Assembly: GCA_024195265.1 (NCBI GenBank)
Contig: JAJLRJ010000004.1
Span: 39,377,030 to 39,441,029 of the forward strand
Origin: Dendrophyllia cribrosa
Taxonomy: Eukaryota; Cnidaria; Anthozoa; Scleractinia; Dendrophylliidae
DNA: 64,000 nt
Reading direction: 5' to 3'
Made by a program: the position numbers and the translations under genes. Shown here in pieces: positions 42,840 through 57,200 of this stretch. Numbering within the stretch: the first letter of the stretch is position 1; each line of letters starts with the position of its first letter. A model generated the notes under the pieces. It was given only the letters and a program-made list of their open reading frames with translations, ran no database searches and had not been told where the DNA came from.

Positions 42840-43259
42840 AATAGGGGAAACGGACTATTTTTCGCTGCGTCCACGCGCAAATTCTAGGAAACCTTACGGC
42901 CATGGGGGCGAGGGGCACGAAATTTAAATCACGAGCCGTTCACGATCACATGAACAACACAACCAGTCACTCTTGTGCTGCCCTCACTCTACCCTAGAAG
43001 GGATAAAAATTCAAAAGCGCTATGCGTTCCTTTTGGTAGTTTACACCTTTCACTTCATTCTAGTTCTTAAACACTTTGCTTTAAATCAGTAGAATGCATT
43101 TATTTTAGTCCAGCATTCACAATTAATACGAGCAGCACCCCCCCCCCCCCCCCCCCCCCCCCGCTCCTCCTGCAGCAGTACAGGTAGTCCAGATAAATAA
43201 AGTAAATGCCCCTTTTGTTCTTACGGGGGAGGGGGTGGAGTGATTGGACTAAGTTCCAG
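42840..43259. other. 5' flank of TMEM135-B shared with copy A
   Basis: Aligns in blocks with 17005-17660. A C-run at 43138-43162 and no exon. The Harbinger-like element that occupies this position in A is absent, so the leader follows directly. Confidence 0.65.
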
Positions 43260-43346
43260 CCCTCACACAACAGCGCCAGAGAAAATGGCGGACTGAGCGA
43301 GGGGACTGAGCCACATTCGTTTCGGATCTTAAAATATCCTTTGAAA
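43260..43346 (+). promoter_or_regulatory. conserved TMEM135-B leader / proximal promoter
   Basis: Shares CCTCACACAACAGCGCCAGA and AAAATGGCGG (43282-43291, YY1-like) with copy A immediately before the start codon. Confidence 0.5.
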
Positions 43347-46300
43347 ATGACTGTTTTCTCCAAAATACTACCTTCCTTTTCCACGACGGTTTCTTGTCAC
43401 GAGTTAGCGCATACATGGACTCCATCTTGCGCCGCTGCGTCCGCTGGCATTTTCCGATCGTGTTTTGTGGAATCCTTGAAGATTTACGGTCTTCTGTATT
43501 TGGTAAGCGGTACATAAATATAAGGTATGAGTATCCTAAGTGTTCAAGAACAGGCAGATCACGCAAGCGAATTGTTAATTTACTTAGCAAAAAGCTTTGT
43601 GAGAATGATATCTACAAGACCTGATGTAAAGCTCCGGCTACACGTTCTAACAGGTATATCCGTGCTAACATTGTTAATATAAAGCATTTGTTGGTCATTT
43701 GTTGGAAGAATGTTTTGATCGAAATCAAAACATTCATCCAACAAAAAATGTTAATCAAACATCATCTAACATGCCGGCTACATTTGTTGGACCAACAAAT
43801 GTTATATAACAATGTTAGCTATTTATCAATATTTCATTTTATAAAGGGGCGGTGTCATGCGGATTTTGATTTTTGATTTTTAATTTAAACCATGCACAAG
43901 AGAACATAAAGCTAAGAGAGCGAATCCCCCATACATACCCTATTCCAATGAAAATGTGTCTCAAGTTATTTTTAGAACGTACCAGTCCTCCGCGGATAGT
44001 ATTATCACGCGCGTTGCGTGGATGTTTTCGTGCATTCATTCCCACTTCGACCGACATCTTTCTCTTCAGTCACTCATGCGAAACATCCACGAAAATATCC
44101 ACGCAACGCGCGTGATCATACTTTCCGCGGAGGACTGGTACGTTCTAAAAATAACTTGAGACACATTTTCATTGGAATAGGGTATGTATGGGGGATTCGC
44201 TCTCTTAGCTTTATGTTCTCTTGCCATGCAACAATACCTTTACCTATTTACAAAATAATACTAAGGGCCTCCTTATATGAGCCCAGTAATATAACCGGGC
44301 TGGCCTGGTAAGCAGAACAAATTCAGTATTTCATGTGTTTATATGGAAAATTTCAGCCCGGTTACTTGGATAAAATTGTGTCATGATAGTGACACAAAAA
44401 TATTAAGTCAAGATTTCCTCTCCAGTAATTCTGAAAATTCTTAACCCATTGACACCTGAGAATTTGACATGGACAAACACTTAAAGGAAAACTGCTCCAC
44501 TGAAATAAGAAAACTTCGCTTAGCTTATTTTCATGTTATATCACCAAATTCCACCAAACATACAACTTAGTTGGATAAAAAGGTTCTATGGAGCAAAACA
44601 AAAGCAGTAGTTTGGAGATAAAGTGCAAGATTGCAAGGATTGAAGTGGATTACAGTTCATGAAATTTGATTTATTGACAGCCGGTCAAGAAATCAAACTT
44701 GCCATTCTTGTGAAAATTTAACTTTTCTAGCCATTTAATTTTGTCTCTTTAGTTAATATTTCTTTGCTCCATCACTTTTGGTGATCTGTTCTTCCTAAGC
44801 AAGCCCTTGGCCATAATCATGAAAACACAATATTTCAGCAGGACTGTGCCCCTTTTAATACTACAGTACATGCTTCAATTTCTGATCAGTTACTACTTTT
44901 TGGATTTCAGGTTGGTGGTGTTTTACGAAAGGCAGGAATTAAATACTTCAGATACCAATATGTACTGGATGTTATAAGATCATCATTGTTTCTGGCTGTC
45001 AATGGAGGCGGATTTGTTGCTAATGTTTGCTTGTTAAGGTTTGTCACTATAATGTAACTTCGAACCTTTTTCTGTCACGCCAGTGCATGAGATTTTTTAT
45101 GAGAATTAAATGTATTGTCTCGCACTGTTGGTGTCATGACACCAAGTTGCATAGATGTTTATAATAATGTTCCCTCACTGCCTCGCCAATTTACCTATTC
45201 ATCATTTAAAGAATTGATTTTTGTGTGTTTAGAAAGATTAGGTTTCCTGTGTTGTCGAGGATCTGTTTCCGTATCATAAAGAATGGATGCCCTGTGTCTT
45301 ACATGTGATTTCTGTGTCTTTGAGGATGGTTTTCCTTTGAATTTACTACCACGTGGTATTATTAAATTATTATCAGGTTCTACTTTTTGCATTTTTAGTG
45401 ATCTTTTTGTAAGTCGCAAAAATAAGTTCCTGTGAAAAGAAAACTCCCCAAAACGTTTTTATACAAATATTTACTCAACCACTGTGACTTCAAGTGTCAC
45501 CATTTTATTAAAAAATGCATTGATTTCCACAGACCCTGTAAGAGATTAACCTAAACCTACTGTATCCCATCCACTTGACTTACATGTATGACCACCATTA
45601 CAAGACAAGATGCTGTTGTTTCAGAAAGAACAGAACTATTGTTTTAATAGCATTTACCTTGGTCAATGTACCGTCACAATAATTGTTATTAAAACGTTTT
45701 CAGAGTTTTTTATATAAGTTATACTCAACTTGCTACAAATCACAGAAATAAGCCGTCTTTCTTTCAGAAAAATTCATTCTCTCTAACTCATCTTTCTCGT
45801 TGCTTTCTCATAACTTTCTCATCTCTCTCTAACTTTTGTATTAGGGCGACAAGAAAAACTGAGTTTTTGCACATAGCTTATTATAACAGCTGAGCACCAT
45901 AGATTTTATACTTGGACTCCCTTTGGGCTCCCTGTGGTGACTCTTAGAGCCAAGCTTTTAACCAGCAGGGTGTCCAGGCATCCTGTGGATGCCCACTACC
46001 TACATGTACTTTGTAAAGAAATTCATGAAAATTGCACCTGCTTCTTTAACCCTATTCGGCCTGGGGGTGGGGGCACAAAGTGCCCGCGGTAACTTTCAAC
46101 ATTCATAAGTTCTTCTTTAATATGTATTCAAACGCCATCAAACTTTGTGACTTTTCCTAAAATTTATCTGGCAACGTTTTCATGTGACAATTTTTTGATC
46201 ACGTGACTTGACGTTTCCATGGCAACAAGATTTTGACAGCCATGTTTTTGGAAATTTGCATATTTATACCTTTGACTGAAGAAAAACAATGTTTATTGGT

Positions 46301-49300
46301 ATAACTTTAGTATTTTTACCTCATTTAGCGTTTATTTATTGGTTTTGATTAATTTTGCGTCAATTTGGATGGTTTTTAAGAGGTTTTACAAAAATTCAGA
46401 AATCCAAGATGGCGGATCCAAGATGGCGGCCGTATAACTAATTACCTAATAACTACGTCATATGACGTCATCGTTCCATTGTGCGGTCCGCCAAGGGGAC
46501 AGTTTGGGACGTACTATGTACCCTCTAGGTTTCATTGTCATAGCCTTAATGTTCTTGAAGTTACGAAGGGGGGGCACAATGTGCCCCCCCCCCAGGCTCA
46601 GGAACTCAAAAAAAGCCCAGGCCGAATAGGGTTAAAAAGTTATGACGGGAAATATTTTCAGGATGCCCACTATTCAATTTCTGGCTGAAAGCCTGCTTAG
46701 AGCACAGCCTTGTAAGAGTTACTGACATATTTTTAAATTATACTTTTTAACCTATGTTGCCTTTTTGGTATCATTACTTTTTTTGTTTAGGAAACTTCTG
46801 GGCTCTTTCAGCTACCTGTCAATGGTGTATGTCCCTGCTCTCATAGCATCTTACGCAGCCATCTTAATTGAGAAAAAAGGCAGACGAAGCACCCTTTCAC
46901 TGTATATGACAAATATGGTAAGTGATCGACACAGGAACAGCCAAAGTCAAATTGAAGAAAAATCCTAAATTTCTAATTTTCTTAAAATAACACTGTCTAA
47001 AAACAAACAGTGTCATACAGAAAATGCAGGGAGGAGGCTGGGCATGTGTGGGACTTTAGATTTTTCTGAGGTGATTTTCTTGGTTAACCCATTCACTCCT
47101 GAGAATTTTTATGTTTTTGAGCGATTTTCTGCATTCACACGCCCCATAGGATTTCGTGACTCCATATTTAAAGTTACCATTGAAAGTGCTGCTGTTCTAA
47201 AACACTGAAGGCTCGAGTTTACTGGAAACGTCATTGTGACGATCTCATTTTGCTTGGTTGATTTGCAATAAAGGGTCCAATATGAATTATCTACGATTTT
47301 TGGTAAGTTCACAGCCATTTTTCATCTTTAGTAGCTGCCTGATGAGCATCATTAAGCTTGGAGGTAGTTCAGAGTCCACTTCTCAATGAAGCGAGTTAGG
47401 TGTTGTACTTCGTTTACGAATTTGGCTCGTTGCTCGTTGAACTGGAAAAATGGCCGCCTGGAAACGAAGTGGCTTTGGGACTCGACTCTGGATGAATTTC
47501 TCGACCTACCGCGGCATATTTTGGAAGTTGCGACCACAGGAGAATACAACAAGCGCGAAATTTCGGCGGTGGGTCGGAGTGGCTGTGGACTTAGTATAAA
47601 TATGAAATGTGTGCGGAAAGAATTGAACGCTGTCAAAATTTTTGGCTTTTTTCCAGCATGCAGTGCGGTGGTGATATTGAAAATCGAGGCAAGGTCAGTA
47701 TGCATTAGAACGAGAGGCTAGAGCTCGGCCCGAGCAACGAATAAGAGCAAAAAAATTCACTGCTAAGCTAGGACTAGGACTGAATTTTGCTGTGAATGTT
47801 GACTTTTGGGTTTGCCATGATGATTTGAATAAAAAAAACTAAAGGCAAAAACGTGATTTTTGTTGTTTTTCTATGACGTTAAAAACGGTAATTTTTGTTA
47901 TTGTCCAAATTCAAACGCTGATATTCTGCAAAAATCGCTGACTTTTTTGTGTTTATTGGGTATCTCAATTTGAGGGACTTTCTAGTCAATGCTCAGAACT
48001 GCTAGTTAGGGCAATGTTCGCGCGATTGAGAAAGTTGCAATTTTTTAAAGCAGTGGAGTATTGTACGGCCGGTTTTGGCCGGTGTAGGAGCAAATGGGTT
48101 AAAAACACCACCCTGGCCATTACAATATGGGTCACTGATCAGATCAATTCTCCCCAACCTTGGGCAAATTAATTATCTTTGAATACATTATTTTGTTCTT
48201 TAATTCAAGGAACACATATTACGCATTAAAGTGCACCTAACCCCAAAATTGTTTTTTTCGCTTAATCAACTCTATGTAGTAAATTTCATACAATGTAGCT
48301 GCATGCAATCCTGGACATAAGTGCAAATCAATTGACAATAAACAGTTTTTATTAGTGTTTCTTAAATTGATTATCCTTAAGCTGTGAACTGCATATTGTA
48401 AATTGAAGTAGAAATAATGGTAGTCTTGATTTGACGTCATCTAATTAGCATTTTGTAAATACAAATCTCTATAACTCACTATTAAACCTGACATTAAAGA
48501 CAAGAAATATTTCACTATTCGACTTTTCAACTTACATTGAGTTGATTAAAAGAAAAAAAAATTGGGGTTTAGATGCACTTTAATAACAATGTTTGTAACA
48601 CTGAAAACGTTTCGTCACTTTTAAGCTTTAATACCTTAAATAAGAATTAAGTAGCAGATGGTTATAAAGTTAACATACTATTGTTTTGTTGATAAAGACA
48701 ACTGCTTGCTTTCAGATTGCGGCCTGTGTGATTAATACACAAGTTGAATCCAAGACTCATCCAAGACTTATGAAAAATTCAAACATCCCCTCCTTGAAGC
48801 CAGTAATGAACCTATCAAAGCTGTGCATATATGGGACTTTTCAACTCTCACATTCATAAGGGTAGGGATGAAGACAGAGTTGAAAAGCCCCATATATGCC
48901 TTTGAGCTTTAATGTCATGAGTTCATTACTTAAAAAGTGTGACAGTTATTTTCAGTAAACATTTTAACATACTGTATGTTATTTCAGGCTATTGAAACAA
49001 CATATAACATGCTGAAGGAAAGAAGACTTATTCAGCCAATTCCAAATGGGGAGGTACGTACTGTCTACAGTTTACATTAATTTTATCATATTGACGTTTT
49101 GTCAATGTCAATTTGTTGTCTTTGGGGATATTAAAGACTCCCGGGGGTTGGGTGGGGGGTTGTGGGGGGGGGGGGGTTACTTCCTAGTAATAGGCTAATG
49201 AGGATGTGCCGCTGGATGGGGTCGTATTTTCACAACTGGATTACCTATAATGGGATTGCATCTTCCAACAGGTCTAGTTACTGGATTGGGGTCACACATT

Positions 49301-51150
49301 TTCTGGATATTGGGAGTAAGAAAATTCTGGCAACTTTGGATTGTGAAGTTTGCATTTTCACAAAAGTGACTAAGATGGGGTCTATAATAAAATAATTGGC
49401 CACAGACTAGAATATAATGGGGTAGGGGCTCCTGAGAGGCCAGCAGCACATACCCAGCGGAAGTTGATCCAATTACCCTCCCCCACCCCTCAGGTAAAAA
49501 CTATTAGAATTGCATCACCCCATTACTTTTAAACCTAATTCCCCTTCCCAACCCCCAACACCTGCAGATGCCAGTTATCAGTTATGTCTTGAGAAATGGG
49601 CCTCAGGTCTACATGTATCTTAGATGGATTGTGGATATTAAGTAAATATTTTGATCTACTTGTCTTTGTATTCTCTTGTGTTGGTAGATTATTTTATTCT
49701 GTGCAGCAGCAGCCACAATGATGTATCTTTATAGGTGTGTGAATTTTAAAACATATTTCACTTTATTCTGAGCGTGCAAATCAATGCATTTGTACCAAAA
49801 GCCTTCAAAGAAATAATTTCAAATAGCATGATTGTAGTTTGCTGTTCCTTCCCTCCATTAGGAAGAAGGATGGTCTCACAGATGGCCTCGTTAATGCTCT
49901 AATTAGGTAGGTATAAATTTGTTGATGGAATGGTATAAAAGCATGCATTCTAGGTTTGCTTAAGGTATATAAAAGATTATGTGATATGGTAGGTATGTAA
50001 GTGATATGGCAAGGTATTAATATTTGAAGAGCTGAGTGCATAACTGCGCTATGTTGCTCAGGTTTGTCTTATTTTTTGCATGTGACCTACAAATTATTGT
50101 ATTGTAAAACATTGCTCTAATTTTTTTTGCTGGTTTTCACTTCTTTTTCAAAAAAAGAATGTATGCAAAAAAACTGTGTGTTTCCTCACAGTTTCTTTTG
50201 CCAAAAAGTATGGATATTTTCTGGAACAACACAATAAATGGAATTTACACACACTATTAAACTTAATTTTGTGGCATTTGTTTGATAAATAAAACAGAAA
50301 ATGTGCTTTTCATAAGGTTGTTATGGTAAAACTTGTTTTGTGTTTCTATATTTTTTCTCATACTCCCATTAACTTTTCTGCTTTTGTTGCCATGGTTTTC
50401 TAAGGCATTTAAAGTGATCAGACTTGCTTTCTGTTTTGCTTGGTAAACAATTCCTGTAAAGAGCAAAGTGCTATAATTAATTTTGGCCTGATTGCTGTTC
50501 AACAAATGACTGTGTGAAATTCTTGAGATCTTTCATCCCAAAAAAGTCACCACAAAATTTTTTTTCGAACCCCAAAAAGGTCTTCACACCTCCTATCACT
50601 ATTATACAGGGCCGAGTTGTTCAAAGCCTGATTAGCACTAATCCTGGATTAACTGTCAAGAGAACATATGAGTTGTCATGGTAATTAACCCTGGACTAGC
50701 GCTAATCGTCCTTCGAACAACTCCGCCCAGGGGTGTACATGTAGCTAAGAAAACACCTAGCAGGCTCATTAACAAGTTCAGCCGGTTTTTCTGGCTTTTG
50801 CACCTTTAAAATCTCCCAAAGTCTTCGTTTTCTAGTAAAATTTCAGCTGGTGATAAGTTCTCTTTCAGGTGGTGAAATTAGCTGGTAGCCTGCTCTTAGC
50901 TACATCCCTGATTATACCCAATGCCTTAACACTAAGCTAACCCTAACTCGAAGCTAACCAAAACCATAACACAAAACTAACCGTAACCTTAGCACAAAGC
51001 TAACCATCGCAGATAATAATGATAATCGCGTTCGAAGAACGCAATCCTAAATTCGTGTTGGTTGTCCTGTGGTTTATGTGCAATAAAATTTGAGATTTTT
51101 TGGTAGATGGTCTTCCAAATGGCTGCCCCTATTGTTTTTTCTCAGGGGCT

Positions 51151-51205
<55 letters not shown>

Positions 51206-54200
51206 TACACCTCCCATCACTAAAAAATAAATAATAATTATTATTATTATTATATTAACCTAGTGAAAAATTAAATTTACCTGAAAAAAAAATTACCTGA
51301 CTGTAGCATATACAAAATGCCTCCTTTTCTTTATAGGTTTTTTCTTGGTTCAAATAATGTTGGACACCGTGAAGAAGTTGGTGGTACAGAAGTTAGTCAT
51401 TTAATTGAGAGTCGAAAAAGTCAGACTCAACTTAATTGGTAAGTACTTTTAAGTTAAAATTAACACTTTCAACACTCTATGTTGAGTCTAAAGAGCCCTT
51501 AACTGGCTGGCACTGACTTTTTGCTCTTCATTGGTTTCAAAGAGTCATGTTGTTATCTTTAAAATAGGATGTTCTCATGCAGTCCCCTATTTTCCCATGT
51601 GTTTGTTGAGTTCAATTGGTTGAGTTTGTTTAGCTGCCATCTTGAATGTCATGGTGCACTAAAAACTGGGGAGAGTACATGATTTTTGTACAAAACCAAT
51701 TCAAGGGCATCTCTGGGGTACTCCCTTATATGACCTATACGGGGACGTACCACTGGTCACTGGACAGGGTATGATTTTTGGCCTTTTGTCCTGAACAGGG
51801 TAATATATAATTTAACATGAGTCTGTCCTAAACAGGGTCTGAATCCGTCTTGAACAGGGTACAGAGATGTCAACTCTCCCGGATTATCCGAGAGTCTCCC
51901 GGATATGGAACAAATCTCCCGGTCTCCCATACGGGTCACTAAATCTCTCGGATAAAAGTGACTTTGGATCTTTTCTCTACAATAGGCTAAGATTTTAACC
52001 AAAATTTTCCCCAAATCCAAAAACAAATGCAGTCTTTCACCATATCTTAACTTCACAAACGCTTTTCGGGTCTCAGGAATGCAGTTTTCCAGACCCCCCT
52101 ACATGCTCACGACCCAAAAAAAAAAACGTCGCTCGATTCACGCCTTCAGCGCGAAAACATTTCACCCTCAGAATTCACCCTAAAAAAAAAACTCCCTATT
52201 TTCAATCTCCAGAGGTTGGCATCTCTGAGGGTATGGTTCCACTTATGGTTCCTTTGTCCTAGACAGAGTCCTAAAATAGCAGGTGTTGTCCTTTCCACAC
52301 AGGGTAGGTATTTTTTCTGTCCCAAACAGGGTCACCGGCACCCCTATACCCAAATATTCGTTATAAAGTACCTCCCCCAGGCTCTCTTCACTTTCCCCCT
52401 ACCCCTAAGCAGTTTTTACACTTTTCCCAATTGTTTTTCTAGTGTACGTGACATTCAAGATGGTGGCCAAATCATCATGGTCAGTCAAGGCATTTTTCTT
52501 TCTTGTATTTTGTATCTATCTTTGTTAGGTTACAGCCAACTTTAAAAGCTTTTGGTACAGGCTATTTGATTCAACTGGTTCTTATGCTTGTAGGACAAAT
52601 GAAATTCATATTCACAAACCCAGGTTTGTTTGGAATACACTGTATTGCTGTTTGTGATTTGTAGTGATTGACTCTGCACTTGGAGACATTCAAATGAAAC
52701 TTCTTTGGCAGTACTTTTGCATGGTACCATTTGTTCTAACTTTTGAGTCTGTGGACAAAATCCTATGGTGTGACCATTCAAATGAAACCTCTTCAGCAGT
52801 ACTTTTGCATGGTACCATTTGTTCTAACTTTCGAGTCTGTGGATGAAATCCTATGATGTGACCATTCAAATGAAACCTCTTCAGCAGTACTTTTGCATGG
52901 TACCATTTGTTCTAACTTTTGAGTCTGTTGATGAAATCCTATGGTGTGAACATTCAAATGAAACCTCTTCAGCATTACTTTTGCATGGTACCATTTGTTC
53001 TAACTTTTGAGTCTGTTGATGAAATCCTATGGTGTGACCATTCAAATGAAACCTCTTTGGCAGTACTTTTGCATGGTACCATTTGTTTTACAATATTTTT
53101 ACAAAATGAAATTTGGGAATTTTCTTGAATTTTGTTTTTTGGGGTTAAATTTTGTATACATTTTCCCACACTGTTTAGGGAGGTTATTAAGAACATTTTA
53201 CAAGAAGGATTGCATTAGCTGTGGCTTATTTCTTGGAAGTTTTGTAGCAATTTTTAAGGTTTGTACTTTTCAGTCATATTTAAATTTTTAACAGTTATTA
53301 ATCCTCCAGTATGGTGGTGGACAAAACACTGACCCCCAGTCCATGTACTACCCCGATGGACTACCCAAATGGACTACCCTAACCCTAACCCTAACCCTAC
53401 CCCCTAGTACTAGTACTAGTACTCATTCGAAATAGTATTTTTAGGAGTAGGGTTAGGGTTAGAGTAGTCCATTTGGGTAGTCCATCGGGGTAGTCCATGG
53501 ACTGGGGGTCAGTGTTTTGTCCACCACCCTCCAGTATCAATATTTCTAGTGTTACGACAAGTGGTACATGTATGTAGACCAAACACCACCCAGGGTGTAA
53601 TAACCTGGACTAGAACCCTTCCAGGGAAGAGTAGTAATGCTCTCAGTCACTTCATGCTATTACTTTATTATTTTAATTTATTTTTTTCTTTGTTTATTTG
53701 CATCAATATTACAAGAAACAAGGATAATGTGAGAACATCTTTACAGACGCTAAAGAAGAAAAAACTTAAAAAAAAGAACAAAATAAAAAACACAACTATG
53801 GCGACTAACACCATTAATATTATAACAATCTACTGTATTCATTACAATGGTCGTATACACACACACACAAAAAAACAAAACAAATGTAGGCCAATGGGAT
53901 GGCAGCACTCTTAGAGTCACAATCACAGAGCATGGACCATGCTCTTACACACACTCCAGCAGGTGTGGGCCATGTTCAGTTGTTTGTGAAAACATATTAT
54001 ACTGACTAAAAATAGACAAAATAGCTACTCAACTAACAAGCTTTGACCATTCAATGTGTTTGGTTCTAGATTTTGCTTGTCAAGGCATATTAATGGTACT
54101 CCTTACAAGTGTAATAGTAAGAGATGTTTGATTCTATTTCAGATTGTTGAGTGGGTGCTTGGACTTTTAAGAAAAAAGAGAGATGAAATAAATGCCTTAT

Positions 54201-57200
54201 TTGCAGGTAAAGTGATAACAAAAAAATAAGTAAATACATTAGTTTAAATTATACCAATACCATAAAATACCGCTTATAAGCCCTGGACTTCTACAACTTC
54301 ATAAGGTTTTTTCTTGGCTGGCAAGCAAAACAAAATTGTTATAAAGAACCATTATTTTTATTCGTTATTTGGTGTAAATGTTTGCAGAGAATTGCTGTGA
54401 AGGAGCTTTTGCATGCTAATATAATATTATAGAATGGGGTACAACCAGAATAATATTTCGATACCAAATTGGTAGGCCTGTAACCTATAACAGACTAGCA
54501 TCCCATCCAGAGGGAGTAGCAATACTCCGGTTGCTTTATGTTACATGGAAACCAGGTTAAAAGCTTTATCTGAGTGGGTACCCTGTGACTTGTGGGCCAC
54601 CTTTGGCTCATCGGCAACTTCACCTTTTACCTTTTTTGATTTAAGCCCCTCCCCCCCTCTGGAAATTTCATTTTTGCATCATTGACTTTCCTTTTTAAGA
54701 CCCCTCCCCTCTCTTGGAATTTCCAATGACCTTCCATGGATAACAGGGTATGGACATTTCCTGTAATTTCACAATTTTAACATTATGACAAACAAGAAGA
54801 ACAGCCAGCTGGTGTTTTTCCCTGTCACTATAAAGTGTAAACTCCCAAACTTCTCGTTTACTTGTTGTGTTTCAGGTGGTTTAGCTGGTCTATCTATGAT
54901 GTTTTACAAAAGTTCAACTATAGCTTTATATCTGGCTTCAAAAATTTCTGAGGTAAGATTTAATAAACATTGGACTCTTTCGAACATATGCTATAATAAA
55001 TTAATACAATATTTACCATTTATAACTGCTGAATACACGAAGTGTTGAACAAGGTAAAGCATACAGTGAAAAATTAATGTAAACATTGAGCCCGCAATAT
55101 CTAATGGTCACCTGCCTTACCCATGAGGACAGCATTGAAAGGAGGGGAGGGTGGGGAGTCGGACACAAGGGGTTGTGGGTTGGTGGAGCAAAACAGCTAG
55201 GAGAGGGGAGGATCGGTGAATATTGAGCCTTTGTCGTGTATTGGTCACCACCCATGGGCATGGTATTGTAGGGAGGGGTGGGTGGGGAGTCGGACACAAG
55301 GGGTTGTGGGTCAGTGGAGCAAAACACCTAGGAGAGGGGAGGATCGGTGAACATTGAGCCCTTGTCATGTAATTGTCACCACCCATGGGGATGGTATTGG
55401 AGGGAGGGGTGGGTGGGGAGTCAGACACAAGGGGTTGTGGGTTGGTAGAGCAAAACAGTTAGGAGAGGAGAGGATTGGTGAACATTGAGCCCTTGTCATG
55501 TAATGGTCACCACCCATGGGGATGGTATTGGAGGGAGGGGAGGTAAGGGGAGGGGGAGTTGAATGCAATGGGTAGGGAGTCAGTGGAGTAAAGCACACAG
55601 GGGAGGGGAAGGGGAGTTGAATGCAGTGGGTAGGGAGTCAGTGGAGTAAAGCACACAGGGGAGGGGAAGGGGAGTTGAATGCAGTGGGTAGGGAGTCAGT
55701 GGAGTAAATCACACAGGGGAGGGGAAGGGGAGTTTGAATGCAGTGGGTAGGGAGTCAGTGGAGTAAAGCACACAAGGGAGGGGAGGGGAGGGGAGGGGAA
55801 GGGAAGATCCAAATGTTTCAAATTCATGAGTTGGCCAATAGGAGCTTTTGATCTAATTATAAGTTCATAAAACTTAATGGTCATTTCTTCTTGCTCTTCA
55901 CTGCAGGTTGTATACAAACAGGGAGTATCAGCTGGAATTCTTCCCTCTATACCTTATGCCGAGATTCTAACCTACTCATTTTCAACAGCACTCCTTTTTC
56001 ATGCGGTAAGAAATATTCCTGTCTTAATTATAGTCATTCTCTGGATATATGCAATCACACTTTCTCGTTGGGTGGGTACCTACCACAGAGCTTTCCCTTG
56101 GGGGAGGGGGTTCTCCCTACTTAGTGGGCTATGAAGCTAGGTTCTGCCTGAAAGGGGTGCTTTTTCATGCTCACAAGACATGAAAAGGTAGGGAAAATTG
56201 TTGAATTCCCCAAAACATGTTATAAAGTGAAAGGGATAGCCTCTAATTCTATGAATTCAAAAGATTAGAAATTATGGCTCAGCCATTAAATTAATTCAAC
56301 TTTTTCTGGCAAATAATCTACTGTGTGGGATAATGTACTGTTTTTGGCTTGTCCTTGAGGTACAATATTTGCTCTATGTTATGGAAGGGGTACCTCTTCA
56401 AAAACAGTTGAAGAACTCTGAAGGTCAAGAATTAGGCTAAGTGGCCATCAGTTTGGCCTTTATTTTTGTCTAGGAACTCAAAACCAATGTATGACTTGGA
56501 TTTTGTTGAATACTATTGTTATGCAACTATTGTTACATAAATTTAATTTTTTGTGGCTCTGTGGTGAGTTCTCAGTTGCAAAGATAGCCAAGAAAGAAAT
56601 CAACAACAAAAAGTGGGAAAAATTAATTGAGCAAAAAGATGAGATGAAACAGTCCAACAGTCTGTGGCTTAAACGTTACTTACACAAAGGCAAAATTTGG
56701 CAGTCTTTTGGTGTTGCGGATGTTTCGATCACCAAATGACGTAAAACAAAAGATTCAAAACACACTAAACAATACCCACACCACAACACAATAGCTGGCG
56801 AACAATGGTTTCCATAACACCAAGAAATACCGCAAAATTTTAAGCAAGGGAGCAGCAAAGCCCCAAGAAAAATTGCTCAGGGTCCAAAAGGATTAAGAGT
56901 TGCAGCGCCCATGCATAAAAAATACAGGCTCACTGGGCTAGACCACGGCATAAGACAAGAAAGCAAAATCAGCTATTTGGTTCATCTTTAGGGTTCCATG
57001 GTCTCCTCAGGAAACCTCTGTGATGCTGCGTTTTCATGGCTCCTGCCTAATGTAGCTGCTACTTTTCTCATTTTTCAGTGTACGTGGGAAGTTCACAGTG
57101 TTCGTCCTTCATATTGGCGTTACCTGAATGTTGTCACAGCCAAGAGGTTGGAGCAAACACATTATTCTCTTATGTATCATACAAGTTAATTATCTGCAGA

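Noticed and set aside
44441..44470. Another full TTAACCCATTGACACCTGA element in intron 1 of B
   Set aside because: Only the left end is present; no matching right end or interior follows. Probably a decayed solo terminus.
52664..53291. Repeated frames such as MIDSALGDIQ and MSLLMKSYGV
   Set aside because: Produced by the 88-bp satellite, whose period is not a multiple of three, so frames rotate. The exception is the true exon 9 at 53179-53258.
53379..53399. Chromosome end or telomere
   Set aside because: Only three to four TTAGGG-type units, mirrored in a palindrome with a target duplication inside a gene intron.
55013..55917. Proline-rich minus-strand frames (PTPPYNTMPMGGD and similar)
   Set aside because: Shadows of the G-rich minisatellites in intron 11 of B.
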